NCBI GenBank assembly: GCA_945643635.1 | Contig: CALZFC010000252.1 | Location: forward strand, 2,311,001 to 2,375,000 | Length of the DNA stretch: 64,000 nt | Direction of reading: 5' to 3' | DNA from: Allodiplogaster sudhausi | Lineage: Eukaryota > Nematoda > Chromadorea > Rhabditida > Diplogasteridae | In this document: positions 34,814 through 46,095 of the stretch, piece by piece | How positions within the stretch are numbered: position 1 is the stretch's first letter | How the letters are laid out: each line of letters opens with the position of its first letter | Made by a program: the position numbers and the translations under genes | Notes under the pieces: generated by a model | What the model saw: only the letters and a program-made list of their open reading frames with translations | Database searches by the model: none | What the model was told of the DNA's origin: nothing

Positions 34814-37800
34814 ATGGCCAGGAGGAGAAAAGCACCGCCAAACATATTGGATGCCTTGATGCTTTCACTGCTCGTGATGTCCTCGCTTGTGGATGCAAGC
34901 ACTTATTGTTCCAGGACGACAACAGCACCTGCAACTACAAGTTAATTATTCATTTCATTTTGCCTTCTAATAAGATCAGACGAATTTTTCAGCGCAACCG
35001 GCTACTACTGAACTAACAACAATTATCTTCGAATGTCAGCATTTAATTATAGAGCAAAATAATTTAAAATAATCGTAGGCAAGTAATTTTTTTCTACTCA
35101 GCGAATTAAATGGTGAAATAAATATAAATAATTACTACACATGATCTGCGTTTGCTTGTTATTACGTCGTCACATCCTTTAAGTATGCACATAATCAATT
35201 AAACAACAATTTGAAGGGTCGACGGTAGAACTAACTGAGGAATTCACAAGCGATTCAACGCCATCGTTCGATTTTTCAACAACTCCTATCACAACAATAA
35301 TAACAGGTAACAGCAGACAGAGAAAATGTGTTGATGTGAATTTAATAATTTATTTGTCTCTCAGCCTAAACCAGCAATATTGGTTTTTTTGTCCAACATC
35401 AATTGGTCAATAAATAAAAATGTTAACAAATAAAATATGAAATTCATATACATGGTTGCAGAAACATCCTCGCCCGAGACAGAAGAGAGCCCGTCTGGTA
35501 CAGTGTCCACAACAGAACTCGTCTCCAGCGCGACTGATTCCGTCCCATCACCAACTCCAGGTGGAGAATCACCTACACCAGGAGAAGAGTCGCCAACTCC
35601 GGGCGGAGAAGTCACGACGCCATCGGGAGAATCACCTACACCAGGAGAAGAGTCGCCAACTCCGAGCGGAGAAGTCACGACGCCATCGGGAGAATCACCA
35701 ACACCAGGAGAAGAGTCGCCAACTCCGAGTGGAGAAGTCACGACGCCATCGGAAGAATCACCAACTCCAGGTGGAGAATCACCTACACCAGGAGAAGAGT
35801 CGCCAACTCCGGGCGGAGAAGTCACAACGAAATCGGGAGAATCACCAACTCCAGGTAGAGAATCACCTACACCAGGAGAAGAGTCACCAACTCCGGGCGG
35901 AGAAGTCACGACGCCATCGGGAGAATCACCTACACCAGGAGAAGAGTCACCAACTCCGGGCGGAGAAGTCACGACGCCATCGGGAGAATCACCTACACCA
36001 GGAGAAGAGTCGCCAACTCCGGGCGGAGAAGTCACGACGCCATCGGGAGAGTCACCAACACCAGGTGGTGAGTCACCTACATCAGGAGAAGAGTCGCCAA
36101 CTCCTGGCGGAGAAGTCACAACTCCATCGGGAGAATCACCAACTCCAGGTGGAGAATCACCGACACCAGGGGAAGAGTCACCAACTCCGGGCGGAGAAGT
36201 CACGACGCCATCGGGAGAATCACCTACACCAGGTGGAGAATCACCTACAACAGGAGAAGAGTCGCCAACTCCGGGAGGAGAAGTCACGACGCCATCGGGA
36301 GAATCACCTACACCAGGAGAAGAGTCACCAACTCCGGGCGGAGAAGTCACGACGCCATCGGGAGAATCACCAACTCCTGGAGAAGAGTCACCAACTCCGG
36401 GCGGAGAAGTCACGACGCCATCGGGAGAATCACCTACACCAGGAGAAGAGTCACGAACTCCGGGAGGAGAAGTCACGACGCCATCGGGAGAATCACCAAC
36501 TCCGGGTGGTGAGTCACCTACACCAGGAGAAGAGTCACCAACTCCGGGCGGAGAAGTCACGACGCCATCGGGAGAATCACCTACACCAGGAGAAGAGTCA
36601 CCAACTCCGGGCGGAGAAGTCACGACGCCATCGGGAGAATCACCTACAATAGGAGAAGAGTCACCAACTCCGAGAGGAGAAGTCACGACGCCATCGGGAG
36701 AATCACCTACACCAGGGGGAGAATCACCTACACCAATAGAAGAGTCACCAACTCCTGGCGGAGAAGTCACAACGCCATCGGGAGAATCACCAACTCCAGG
36801 TGGAGAATCACCTACACCAGGAGAAGAGTCGCCAACTCCGAGCGGAGAAGTCACGACGCCATCGGGAGAATCACCTACACCAGGAGAAGAGTCCCCAACT
36901 CCGGGCGGAGAAGTCACAACGCCATCGGGCGAATCACCTACACCAGGAGAAGAGTCACCAACACCGGGCGGAGAAGTCACGACGCCATCGGGAGAATCAC
37001 CAACTTTAGGTGGAGAATCAACTATACCAGGAGAAGAGTCACCAACTCCGGGCGGAGAAGTCACAACGCCATCGGGAGAATCACCTACACCAGGAGAAGA
37101 GTCGCCAACTCCGAGCGGAGAAGTCACGACGCCATCGGGAGAATCACCTACACCAGGAGAATCACCTACACCAGGAGAAGAGTCGCCAACTCCTGGCGGA
37201 GAAGTCACGACGCCATCGGGAGAATCACCTACACCAGGAGAAGAGTCGCCAACTCCGGGCGGAGAAGTCACAACGCCATCGGGCGAATCACCAACTCTAG
37301 GTGGTGAGTCACCTACACCAGGAGAAGAGTCGCCAACTCCGAGCGGAGAAGTCACGACGCCATCGGGAGAATCACCTACAGCAGGAGAATCACCTACACC
37401 AGGAGAAGAGTCGCCAACTCCTGGCGGAGAAGTCACGACGCCATCGGGAGAATCACCTACACCAGGAGAAGAGTCGCCAACTCCGAGCGGAGAAGTCACG
37501 ACGCCATCGGGAGAATCACCTACACCAGGAGAATCACCTACACCAGGAGAAGAGTCGCCAACTCCTGGCGGAGAAGTCACGCCGCCATCGGGAGAATCAC
37601 CTACACCAGGAGAAGAGTCGCCAACTCCGGGTGGAGAAGTCACAACGCCATCGGGCGAATCACCAACTCCAGGTGGTGAGTCACCTACACCAGGAGAAGA
37701 GTCGCCAACTCCGAGCGGAGAAGTCACGACGCCATCGGGAGAATCACCTACAACAAGAGAAGAGTCGCCAACTCCTGGCGGAGAAGTCACGACGCCATCG

Positions 37801-40800
37801 GTAGAATCATCTACACCAGGAGAAGAGTCGCCAACTCCGGGCGGAGAAGTCACAACGCCATCGGGCGAATCACCAACACCAGGTGGTGAGTCACCTACAC
37901 CAGGAGAAGAGTCGCCAACTCCTGGCGGAGAAGTCACGACGCCATCGGGAGAATCACCAACTCCAGGTGGAGAATCACCTACACCAGGAGAAGAGTCGCC
38001 AACTCCTGGCGGAGAAGTCACAACGCCATCGGGAGAATCACCAACTCCAGGTGGAGAATCACCTACACCAGGAGAAGAGTCGCCAACTCCGGGCGGAGAA
38101 GTCACGACGCCATCGGGAGAATCACCAACTCCAGGTGGAGAATCACCTACACCAGGAGAAGAGTCACCAACTCCGGGCGGAGAAGTCACGACGCCATCGG
38201 GAGAATCACCTACACCAGGAGAAGAGTCACCAACTCCGGGCGGAGAAGTCACGACGCCATCGGGAGAATCACCTACACCAGGAGAGGAGTCACCAACTCC
38301 GGGCGGAGAAGTCACGACGCCATCGGGAGAATCACCAACTCCAGGTGGAGAATCACCTACACCAGGAGAAGAGTCACCAACTCCGGGCGGAGAAGTCACG
38401 ACGCCATCGGGAGAATCACCTACACCAGGAGAAGAGTCACCAACTCCGGGCGCAGAAGTCACGACGCCATCGGGAGAATCACCTACACCAGGAGAGGAGT
38501 CACCAACTCCGGGCGGAGAAGTCACGACGCCATCGGGAGAATCACCAACTCCAGGTGGAGAATCACCTACACCAGGAGAAGAGTCGCCAACTCCGGGAGG
38601 AGAAGTCACGACGCCATCGGGAGAATCACCAACTCCGGGTGGTGAGTCACCTACACCTGAAGGAGGGTCGCCCACGCCTGGGAGAATTTCGACTCCCGGT
38701 TAGTAGAGCACGTCTGTGCAAGAGCTCTTGTTTTTAATCTCAAGCTATATTTGCTTACAGATTCTAAGTAATAGACATTGGAATATTACTACTTTCAGTT
38801 CCGGGCGAATGCACGAATACTGGCTACCGACCTATTGGCACTCCGAATTCAACTGCCGTCGGCAAGTTCGGTGGCCGCTTTACTTACATCTCTTCATGCA
38901 TGGACCTCTGCAACAATTTCATGGCCTATGGCTTGACGAACTGCATCGGCTTTATATACGACTCCACTGGAAAGTGCACCGTCCTCCAAGACCACTTTCC
39001 ATCCGTCGTGCCCGCAACAAATTCTACATCAGGCATCGTATATGCCAAGTGTCCGGTTGGCACTTCTGCCCCCGCGAAAGGTTTCGTTAATTCTTTTTTT
39101 CGGACATGTTACTCTTTTTTAAGTTTATATCCTTCTCTTCTTTAAAAAAAAAGTTAGAGGAAACGTATATTTATACTCATACTGTGAAGAAGAAAACAAC
39201 TAACACAATGTTCGATATTTTAGATTACAAAGTTTAAAAAATTTCAGATGCAACAACCATAGCCAGTACCATTGTCGGCGAAATCACTTCTACCGGACCA
39301 GGATTCACAACTGCTCTTGTGGAATCTCCCACTCCTGACGACGGATTCACAACACTCCCTGGAGAATCACCGACCCCCGGTGTAGAATTCACAACTCCTG
39401 GAGCCGGATTTACAACACTCCCTATAGAATCATCGACTCCCGATGAAGAATTCACAACTCCTGGATCCGGATTGACAACACTTCCTGGAGAATCATCGAC
39501 TCCCGATGAAGAATTCACATCTCCTGGATCCGGATTGACAACACTCCCTGGAGAATCATCGACTCCCGGTGAAGAATTCACAACTCCTGGATCCGGATTG
39601 ACAACACTCCCTGGAGAATCATCGACTCCCGGTGAAGAATTCACAACTCCTGGATCCGGATTGACAACACTTCCTGGAGAATCATCGACTCCCGGTGAAG
39701 AATTCACAACTCCTGGATCCGGATTGACAACACTTCCTGGAGAATTATCGACTCGCGGTGAAGAATTCACAACTCCTGGATCCGGATTGACAACACTCCC
39801 TGGAGAATCATCGACTCCCGGTGAAGAATTCACAACTCCTGGATCCGGATTGACAACACTTCCTGGAGAATCATCGACTCCCGGTGAAGAATTCACAACT
39901 CCTGGATCCGGATTGACAACACTTCCTGGAGAATCATCGACTCCCGGTGAAGAATTCACAACTCCTGGCGCATCGCCCACCCCTGGATCATCTTCGCATG
40001 GTAAGATGAACATAAACAGAGAATATTTCACATTTTCGCTCGATTTCACATATTTCAGGTGGCGAGTGCACGAATGGATTCCGCTTCGTTGGTGAAGTAG
40101 TGAACAGTTCGCAGCACGGCAAGTTTGGAGGCTTTTTTCGCGTGTTGTCCTCTTGCACTGAGCTGTGCAATCGATGGCAAACCTACGGACTCCTTCCCTG
40201 TATTGCAATTGTCTATGACAACGATGAGAAGTGTTCGGTTATTCAACAAAGTTTGCCGAGAACAACTTCCGATGGAAAAGGAGGAGCTTCCCTTTATGTC
40301 AAGTGCGGCGGGGCAACCACTGTGTTGCCTCCTTCTGACAACTGTGAGACTACTCTTGTGAGACTACTCTCCCCTCTCTTCCACCCACGGGCACTCCTTC
40401 CGGAGGAGTATCGTCCTCAACCGGCCTGCCCCACATACCAACAACTCCTTCCGGGGGAGCAGCGACCTCCTCCGGCCTGCCTCCCCTTTCAACAACGCCT
40501 GCTGGTTGCTCCTCCGAGTACTCCTCGACTGAACACGTGGCCCCGCCGTCGGGAGAGGGCACCAAGTTCGGTGGCTTCTTCATGTTCGAGCACTCGTGCC
40601 AAGAGTTGTGCACTCAGTTCGTGACGTATGGGCTGGTTCCTTGCTACGGCTACGTGTATGATGGCAGCACTCAGAAGTGCACGGTCATTCAGTACACGCC
40701 CATCCAACTCATCATTAATCCGGCCAGCAATGCCACTGCCTTCACAAAGTCTCTTTCTTCTCCTCTTCTCTTCTTTCTCTTCTCTTTTCTTCTTCCGTTT

Positions 40801-41499
40801 TATTCTGCTATATTCTCTATCTACATATCTGCGTGTTTAAATAATAAGTATTAGATGCGGCATCACAACGGTTGGTCCTGGAAGAGACGAGACGACGATG
40901 GAAGCAACGACATCTGCATTGATCCCTAGCACATCAACAACTGCCCCTGTCACTTCTACCACCACTCCAATAACTCTTTCAACTATTCTCTTCACAACTA
41001 CTCAACCGCCATTATTCTCAACAGTCCCTTCAACTACCACAACTGCTCCGCCGAGTCCTGTCACTGCTTTGCCTACTCTGCAAACGATCATCACAACCAC
41101 AGCTGCAAATGGAACTCTTACGACTACAACAACAGCGCCAAGACCTGCGACTTCTCCTGCCGGTTACTTTTTTTCTATATAAAAATGCAATTGGCAGTCA
41201 CTCCCGCTATTCGGAATATTCGAGAATGAAAGGTGTTTGCAGGTGAGTGTGCGGGCGGGTACAAGTTGGTGATGTCGAACGTGTCGCTGTCGTCCATCGG
41301 CGACGGCAAGTTCGGCGGCTTCTTCACTTACATCTCTTCGTGCGCTGAGTTGTGCGCGTCCAGCTACGGGATCCGCCAGTGCATCGGCTTCGCCTACGAC
41401 CCCTCTGTCGGCGGTCGTTGCATTCTCTTCCAGTATCAACTCGGAGAGATCGTCACTGACCCTTCCAGCTCCGCCGCTCTCTACCAGATGTGCTCATAA
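34814..41499 (+). CDS. Secreted mucin-like protein with four PAN/apple-like domains
   Basis: Ten or so exons. Exon 1 (34814-34940) encodes a signal peptide with a hydrophobic core, LDALMLSLLVMSSLVDA. Thr-rich exons 34993-35034 and 35217-35306 follow. Exon 35462-38698 is an uninterrupted Ser/Thr/Pro/Glu array of about 1,080 residues. Cysteine domains lie at 38799-39080, 40059-40340, about 40405-40860 and 41243-41499. Between the first two is a second array (39248-40000), and before the last is a Thr-rich exon (40855-41162). The domain consensus is Cys, Gly-Lys-Phe-Gly-Gly-Phe-Phe, Ser-Ser-Cys-x-Glu-Leu-Cys, Cys-Ile-Gly-Phe-x-Tyr-Asp, Cys-x-Val-x-Gln, Lys-Cys: six cysteines, spaced like PAN/apple modules that bind protein or carbohydrate. 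Stop at 41497. Probably an extracellular, heavily O-glycosylated surface or matrix protein; the role is inferred from composition only. Confidence 0.8.
35544..38690 (+). repeat. Coding VNTR 1: about 150 units of 21 bp
   Basis: Every 21 bp encodes a heptad of the type GGESPTP, GEESPTP, GGEVTTP or SGESPTP. Heptads are ordered into triplets (63 bp) or quartets (84 bp), the extra unit being GGESPTP. Copies are nearly identical at DNA level across more than 3 kb. No stop occurs in frame. Each heptad carries two to four Ser/Thr next to Pro, typical of O-glycosylated domains, and at least one Glu, so the array is strongly acidic. Confidence 0.95.
39350..39972 (+). repeat. Coding VNTR 2: about 10 units of 63 bp
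   Basis: The 21-residue unit is GESSTPGEEFTTPGSGLTTLP, itself three heptads, repeated about ten times. The first units are the most divergent and the central ones almost identical. It occupies its own exon between the first and second cysteine domains. Confidence 0.95.
40343..40370 (+). repeat. Perfect 14-bp tandem duplication in the mucin linker
   Basis: TGTGAGACTACTCT occurs twice in a row just after the second cysteine domain and shifts the reading frame. With a single copy the frame continues directly into the linker (TGTPSGGVSSSTG). Alternatively the copies lie in an intron from GTGAG at 40344 to a poor acceptor GGAGGAG, about 65 bp. Confidence 0.85.
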
Positions 41500-41516
41500 T
41501 ACAACGAAAAATGCGG

Positions 41517-41522
41517 AATAAA
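41517..41522 (+). terminator. Candidate polyadenylation signal of the mucin gene
   Basis: AATAAA begins 17 bases after the stop codon, within a compact 3' end, followed by a T-rich stretch. Confidence 0.5.
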
Positions 41523-41730
41523 TGTAATTTGTTTTATTTTTTAGCCATCTCTTACCTTATCTGATTGACTAGTTGTACATAAAGCATTCTTGTTTGCGAT
41601 GATAATCGCCTTGAAGAAGAATGATCATTTCATGTTTTGCGTTCCAATCGATATCGATAATATGTCAAGGGAATTTATATGTGTTGTTCTGTTACGAGAA
41701 TTAGTACTTGATATTTGTTGGTTTCCGGAG

Positions 41731-42500
41731 ATGCAATTCACGGTGTGGGGGTTGCTCTTTCTGTGTTCTCCAGCAGTTGGTTTATCGACTCAGTGTTAGT
41801 TCTTTTAATCCGATATTGAAAATTGTTCATACTAAGGGGAGGATTATGAGAATTGGGATAAAGGGAGAGGAAAAGAGGCCTAAGCTGAACGGGCTAAAGA
41901 TCAAGTGAGCTGAGCAGGCGAGCTGCGGATGGCAATATCGGGCGTCGACGTTGGCCAGAAATTGGGGGCAACGAACGTCATTGTCATCTTCGATGTCCCT
42001 GACTGTCTGGTCAGAATATCTCTCTCCCTCTCTCTCTCTCTTCCTCTCTCTCCCTCTCTCTCTCTCCCTCTCTTTCTTTCCTCATTTCTTCTTTAAATGA
42101 ATAACTTAAATATGTTGCAGCAATGTTGTGACGATGAAAAATCGTTTGAATGCGATGCAGTAATTTGGAATGGAAAGACAATAGGGCCGTGCTACATCCT
42201 CGACAAGGTTAAGAAGAGCATTCTGCCTTGTGAGTTTCCTTATTTCCTTTAAGGTGGACGGGATTGTGTTCAGCTTGCAGTCGGACTCGGAATTCTCTCT
42301 GTACAGGAGAGAATGCAACAAGTCGGGAGGAAACAGTACTTTATCTCCCATCGCAAACAGTGTTTCCACTCTCTCAATCGTCTCTGCTTTCTGCCTGGAT
42401 CCCCAACTGTTTCCTCATCTCTCCTTTCCACGACAACTTCACTCTTTCTTCTCAGGAAACGAGTGCCTTTGATCTGCACGTTCTGCAGTGTCAGATATAA
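41731..42500 (+). CDS. Predicted small secreted cysteine-containing protein
   Basis: A short exon from 41731 encodes MQFTVWGLLFLCSPAV, a plausible signal peptide. It can splice in phase 1 to an exon at about 41930-42000 (MAISGVDVGQKLGATNV, ending DVPDCL), then to 42121-42230 (QCCDDEKSFECDAVIWNGK), and finally to an exon ending with a stop at 42500 (DLHVLQCQI). The intron at 42003-42120 is pyrimidine-rich and ends TTGCAG. The last junction is ambiguous: the GTGAGT donor at about 42231 must use an acceptor about 45 bp away for the chosen frame, and other frames stay open too. I recognise no family. It sits just downstream of the mucin gene on the same strand and is likewise secreted by prediction. 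Confidence 0.4.
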
Positions 42501-43207
42501 TGACAATAGCATCTCCACTTTCATGCCCAATGTTATTTGCATTAATCAATTTACTCGCAGTCCAGAACAATACGCAACGAATAGATAGAGTACTCTGTAT
42601 GAAGTGCGGAAGAAATCGTTTTTCGTAAGCGAGAACGTGTGGAGAGAACGATATGTTTGGTAGCAAGGAGTTGAGACTGAGAGAGATTCTGACATCATCT
42701 ACGACATCAAAGGCCGATGAATATGCAAATGAAGGGGGACTCGGGATGAGTTGAGATGTCTGGGGAACAGAAATGTCTATAGACACAAGCTCACACATTA
42801 GCAACCCGCAAAGGTGCTTCAAAGCATTCCATTCTAATATATACACGCAGTCAAAGATTAGACTGTCTCGAGAGTGAGAGAGAAATAGCAGGCACAGTGA
42901 AGAGAGCACAGACATAACACATAGAATGATAGCTACGATATTACTTACTAAGACACCCTGTTTCCTAAGTTTGGTGGGAAGGAATTACTCTGGCCGAGAA
43001 TGGAAGGAAGAATCACCTTTGTTCAATGAGATATTGCAAAGCAAAGAGAGAGAAGGCATAGAAGAATGCTCCATTCAATCAATCGCATTGTGTAAGTAGC
43101 CATGACAATAGAAATGAGCATAACAGAAGCAAACAATTGGCCTACTTACTTGTGACGAGGTTGCGAGACCGGCCTAGGAATCTACGAAGGAGGAAGGGGG
43201 GGGGGGA
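42501..43207. other. Interval between the small secreted gene and SOX
   Basis: A minus-strand open frame (42915-42439) begins MSVLSSLCLLFLSHSRDS and is free of simple repeats, but overlaps the plus-strand exon above and has no family match. Otherwise nothing is seen. A poly-G run lies at about 43198-43206, next to the SOX stop codon. Confidence 0.35.
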
Positions 43208-44220
43208 CTATTGCTGAGCAGCGAATTGAGAGAGGAGCTGAAGTTGCAGGAGATGGGGCAGCAGAGCGGGAGGAAGCTGAGGATAGAGGAGCATGGGAAG
43301 GGGAGAGGAAGCAGCGGCTGCGGCGAGAGCAGCAAAGGCTTCCCCCGAGAAGGCGGAGGTCTTGAGGGGTTCGGAGAAGGCAGTCTGGGGAGAGGTCGAC
43401 ACGGGAGCAGTGGCAGACTCGAGAGGAGTGGGCGAGTCCGTGGAAGGGGCGGAGGGCGCAGTCTTCGATGGATAGGCAGAGAAGCGCTGCTTCCTCTTCC
43501 GTGGCCGGTACACGTAGTTCGGGTGCTCGCGGAACAACTCGTCGCGCAGCTCTTTCGCCTGCGAAATACATTCATTTTAGATGGCAAAAATGTTACGGGG
43601 AGAAGGAACATAAAATTGGAGTGAACAATTACACTTAAACATTTATGCTTGCTGTTCGAATACGGAAAATTGGATATGAAGAGAGAGGGGAATGATTGAG
43701 AGACTGAGAATGAATTGGATATGAAGAGAGAGGGGAATGATTGAGAGACTGAGAATGAATTGCAACAGAGCTGACCGAAACACCGAGTAAGAATTGAAAT
43801 ACTTGGTGAGAGAAAGAAGAAGCAGTTAAAACTTTCTGAGATTGTTACCCTTTGGACGAATGGTGCCTTTTGCTCTTCTGACATCTCACGCCATTCTGCG
43901 CCCAAGGCCTTGCTGATCAGCGAGTTGTGAACCTGTCAAGTATGCATTCTCTCTCTCTCTCTCACTCTCGCTCCCTCTCTCTCTCTCTCTCGCTCTCTCT
44001 CTCTCTTTCGCTCTCTCTCTCTCTCTCCCTCACTCTCTCGCTCTCTCTCGCTCTCTCTCTCTCTCTCCGTCCTCTACCTTTCTCAACTCAATCTCTCCTT
44101 TACATCGTTCCTCTCTCTCACTTTTGCGTCTCTCTGTCGCCAACTCACCCTCCTCATCTTTCTCTGTCAGTCCTCCATCTGTCTCACTCTTACTCTCTCA
44201 CTCTCTCACTCTTACTCTCT

Positions 44221-44264
<44 letters not shown>

Positions 44265-44611
44265 ATATGCAGAATGCTACAGTACCTTGGTACTCTGCGC
44301 GGTGATCTCAGCTCTTCTCATTTGTGCCCAAACCTAAGTGAGAAGAATTTAAATATAGTTTGATAAAAAGTATGTTCGATTAAAAAATGAAAGCGAAGAA
44401 GGTAGAAATACTTTATAGCAGGAAAAAATAAATAAAATAAGAAGCAGACCATGAAAGCATTCATGGGCCGCTTGATCTTCTCGCCAGTCGCCGTGTGGTC
44501 CGGTCCGAATTCCCCCGCGGGCAGAGGAGTCGAAGAGTGCTTTCCACTCCCGGAAGATACCGAGGAGGGAGAGGGAAGGGCTGACGACGAAGCGGACTCT
44601 GCCATCGGCAT
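43208..44611 (-). CDS. SOX-family HMG-box transcription factor (divergent)
   Basis: Sequence-specific HMG-box regulator. The box begins KIKRPMNAFMVWAQMRRAE, continues VHNSLISKALGAEWREMSE and ends REHPNYVYRPRKRKQ, with the RPMNAFMVW core diagnostic of SOX proteins. GAEW resembles the SOXB group, while positions 10-20 of the box are unusual (Met-Arg-Arg-Ala-Glu-Ile-Thr in place of the usual Arg-Arg-Lys-Met/Leu). Four exons: 44611-44452, about 44334-44287, about 43932-43849 and 43560-43208. All three introns are phase 0 and fall inside the HMG box. The N-terminus is Ser-rich. The C-terminal part is Ser/Pro/Ala-rich and ends LLSQFAAQQ. An acceptor (TTTGCAG) nine bases upstream of the ATG indicates a 5' UTR intron or trans-splicing. 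Confidence 0.85.
43670..43759. repeat. 45-bp tandem duplication in a SOX intron
   Basis: Two perfect adjacent copies of TTGGATATGAAGAGAGAGGG and the following 25 bp. Confidence 0.9.
43948..44068. repeat. (CT)n compound microsatellite in a SOX intron
   Basis: CT runs with CGCT interruptions; a second pure (CT)n run follows at 44226-44261 in the same intron. Confidence 0.9.
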
Positions 44612-45017
44612 GGCGGGGCACTGCAAATGAGATTGGTGAGAGAGAGAGAGGGAGAGAGAAAGAAAGAGAAAGAGAGAGGGGGAGAGAGAGAAAGAGAGAG
44701 AGGGAGAGGGGATAAAGGAAGGGAAGGAACGAGAAAGAGAAAGAGAAAGAGAAAGAGAGAGTGCTTTGAATGCGTTTCAAAGATAAAAAATAAAGGAAAT
44801 AAAAGTATTTAATAATATTTCAATGCAATGAGTCCGTCGGAGCCTTCAATGCTAAAGTTGTCAAAGTGGAGTGGAAGTAAACACGACTATAATGAACACT
44901 GGCCTGCTAAATTTAGGCGACAAAAAGTTCAAGCATCTTTGGCAGAATGCCAAGACAAAAGGACAAGCATCGCGGTATAAGAGCAACTCGAGCGAGATTC
45001 AACACTTACGAGAAACT

Positions 45018-45060
<43 letters not shown>

Positions 45061-45818
45061 AGAGAGTGAGAGAGAGAGAAAGAGCGAGAGAGGGAGAGAG
45101 AGAGTGAAAGCGAGAGAGAGAGAGAGACAGAGAGAGAGAAAGAGAAAGAGAGAGAGAGAGACAGAGAGAGAGAAAGAGAAAGAGAGAGAGAAAAAGAGAG
45201 AGAGAGATGCAGAGAACGATAGAGGGAGAGAGTAGACATGAATGAAGTCAGGGCGAGGTTAAGTGGCAAAAGGACAAGACACCGATAATGAGGCGGCGAC
45301 TACTCATCGAGACAATCATCATCCGCTCCGAATCGCTCTTTACAGAGTTTGTGAGTAAAGTCAGTAAAAGAGTGCAGGAGATGTGGAGAGTCAAGGAGGA
45401 GGAAGTAAGACAGATAGAGAGAGAGAGAGGTGAGGATAGGAGAGGAGAGGAGAGGAGAGAAGCGCATTCATTGAGTTGAGTTAGCAGTAATGGCCGGTGA
45501 ATGTGCATTCACTCATCCTTTGCAAAGCACCAAAAGAAACGGACCGAAAGAGACTCGAGTCGCCAAAGCTCAAAATTGTTTTTGCTAAGATGGAGAAAAG
45601 AAGAGAGATAGCGAAAGAGAGAGAGAGAGGGAGAAAGAGAACGAGAGAATGAGAGAGAGACAGAGACAGAGCGTAGATGTGAGGAGTGCCAGAGGCAGGA
45701 CGAGGTGTGAAGGAGCCAAGGAGACCGACTCACTCTTGCACCTGCTAATTGCAGGTGCCATGAGAGAGTTGATGACAGAGAGAAACTGAGAGAGAGAATT
45801 AGAGAGAGAGAAGAGAAA

Positions 45819-45849
<31 letters not shown>

Positions 45850-46064
45850 TTATGGGAGAGGGAAGCTGAGAGACAGAACGGAACACAGAAAGCTTTGCGT
45901 GAGAGTTGGCACTTTTTCAGCGGAGATAGATCGTCTTAATGAAAGCATACAAGTAACAGGCTTTGGAAGAGAGAGCGATGTTGAGAGAGGCAGAGAGTTA
46001 GAATATGCCGGGCAGACAGGGGGATAAACGGGGAGAAAGAGAGAGAGAGAAGAGAGAGAGAGCA

Positions 46065-46095
<31 letters not shown>

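Noticed and set aside
35361..38675. 1,104-codon minus-strand frame across the mucin array
   Set aside because: It is the antisense of a stop-free 21-bp repeat. The plus strand has the signal peptide, matching splice phases and cysteine domains.
37001..38737. Basic HLHQEKSRQLRAEKSRRHRENH-type frames in the array
   Set aside because: These are the shifted plus-strand frame of the same repeat, with stops between segments and no start context.
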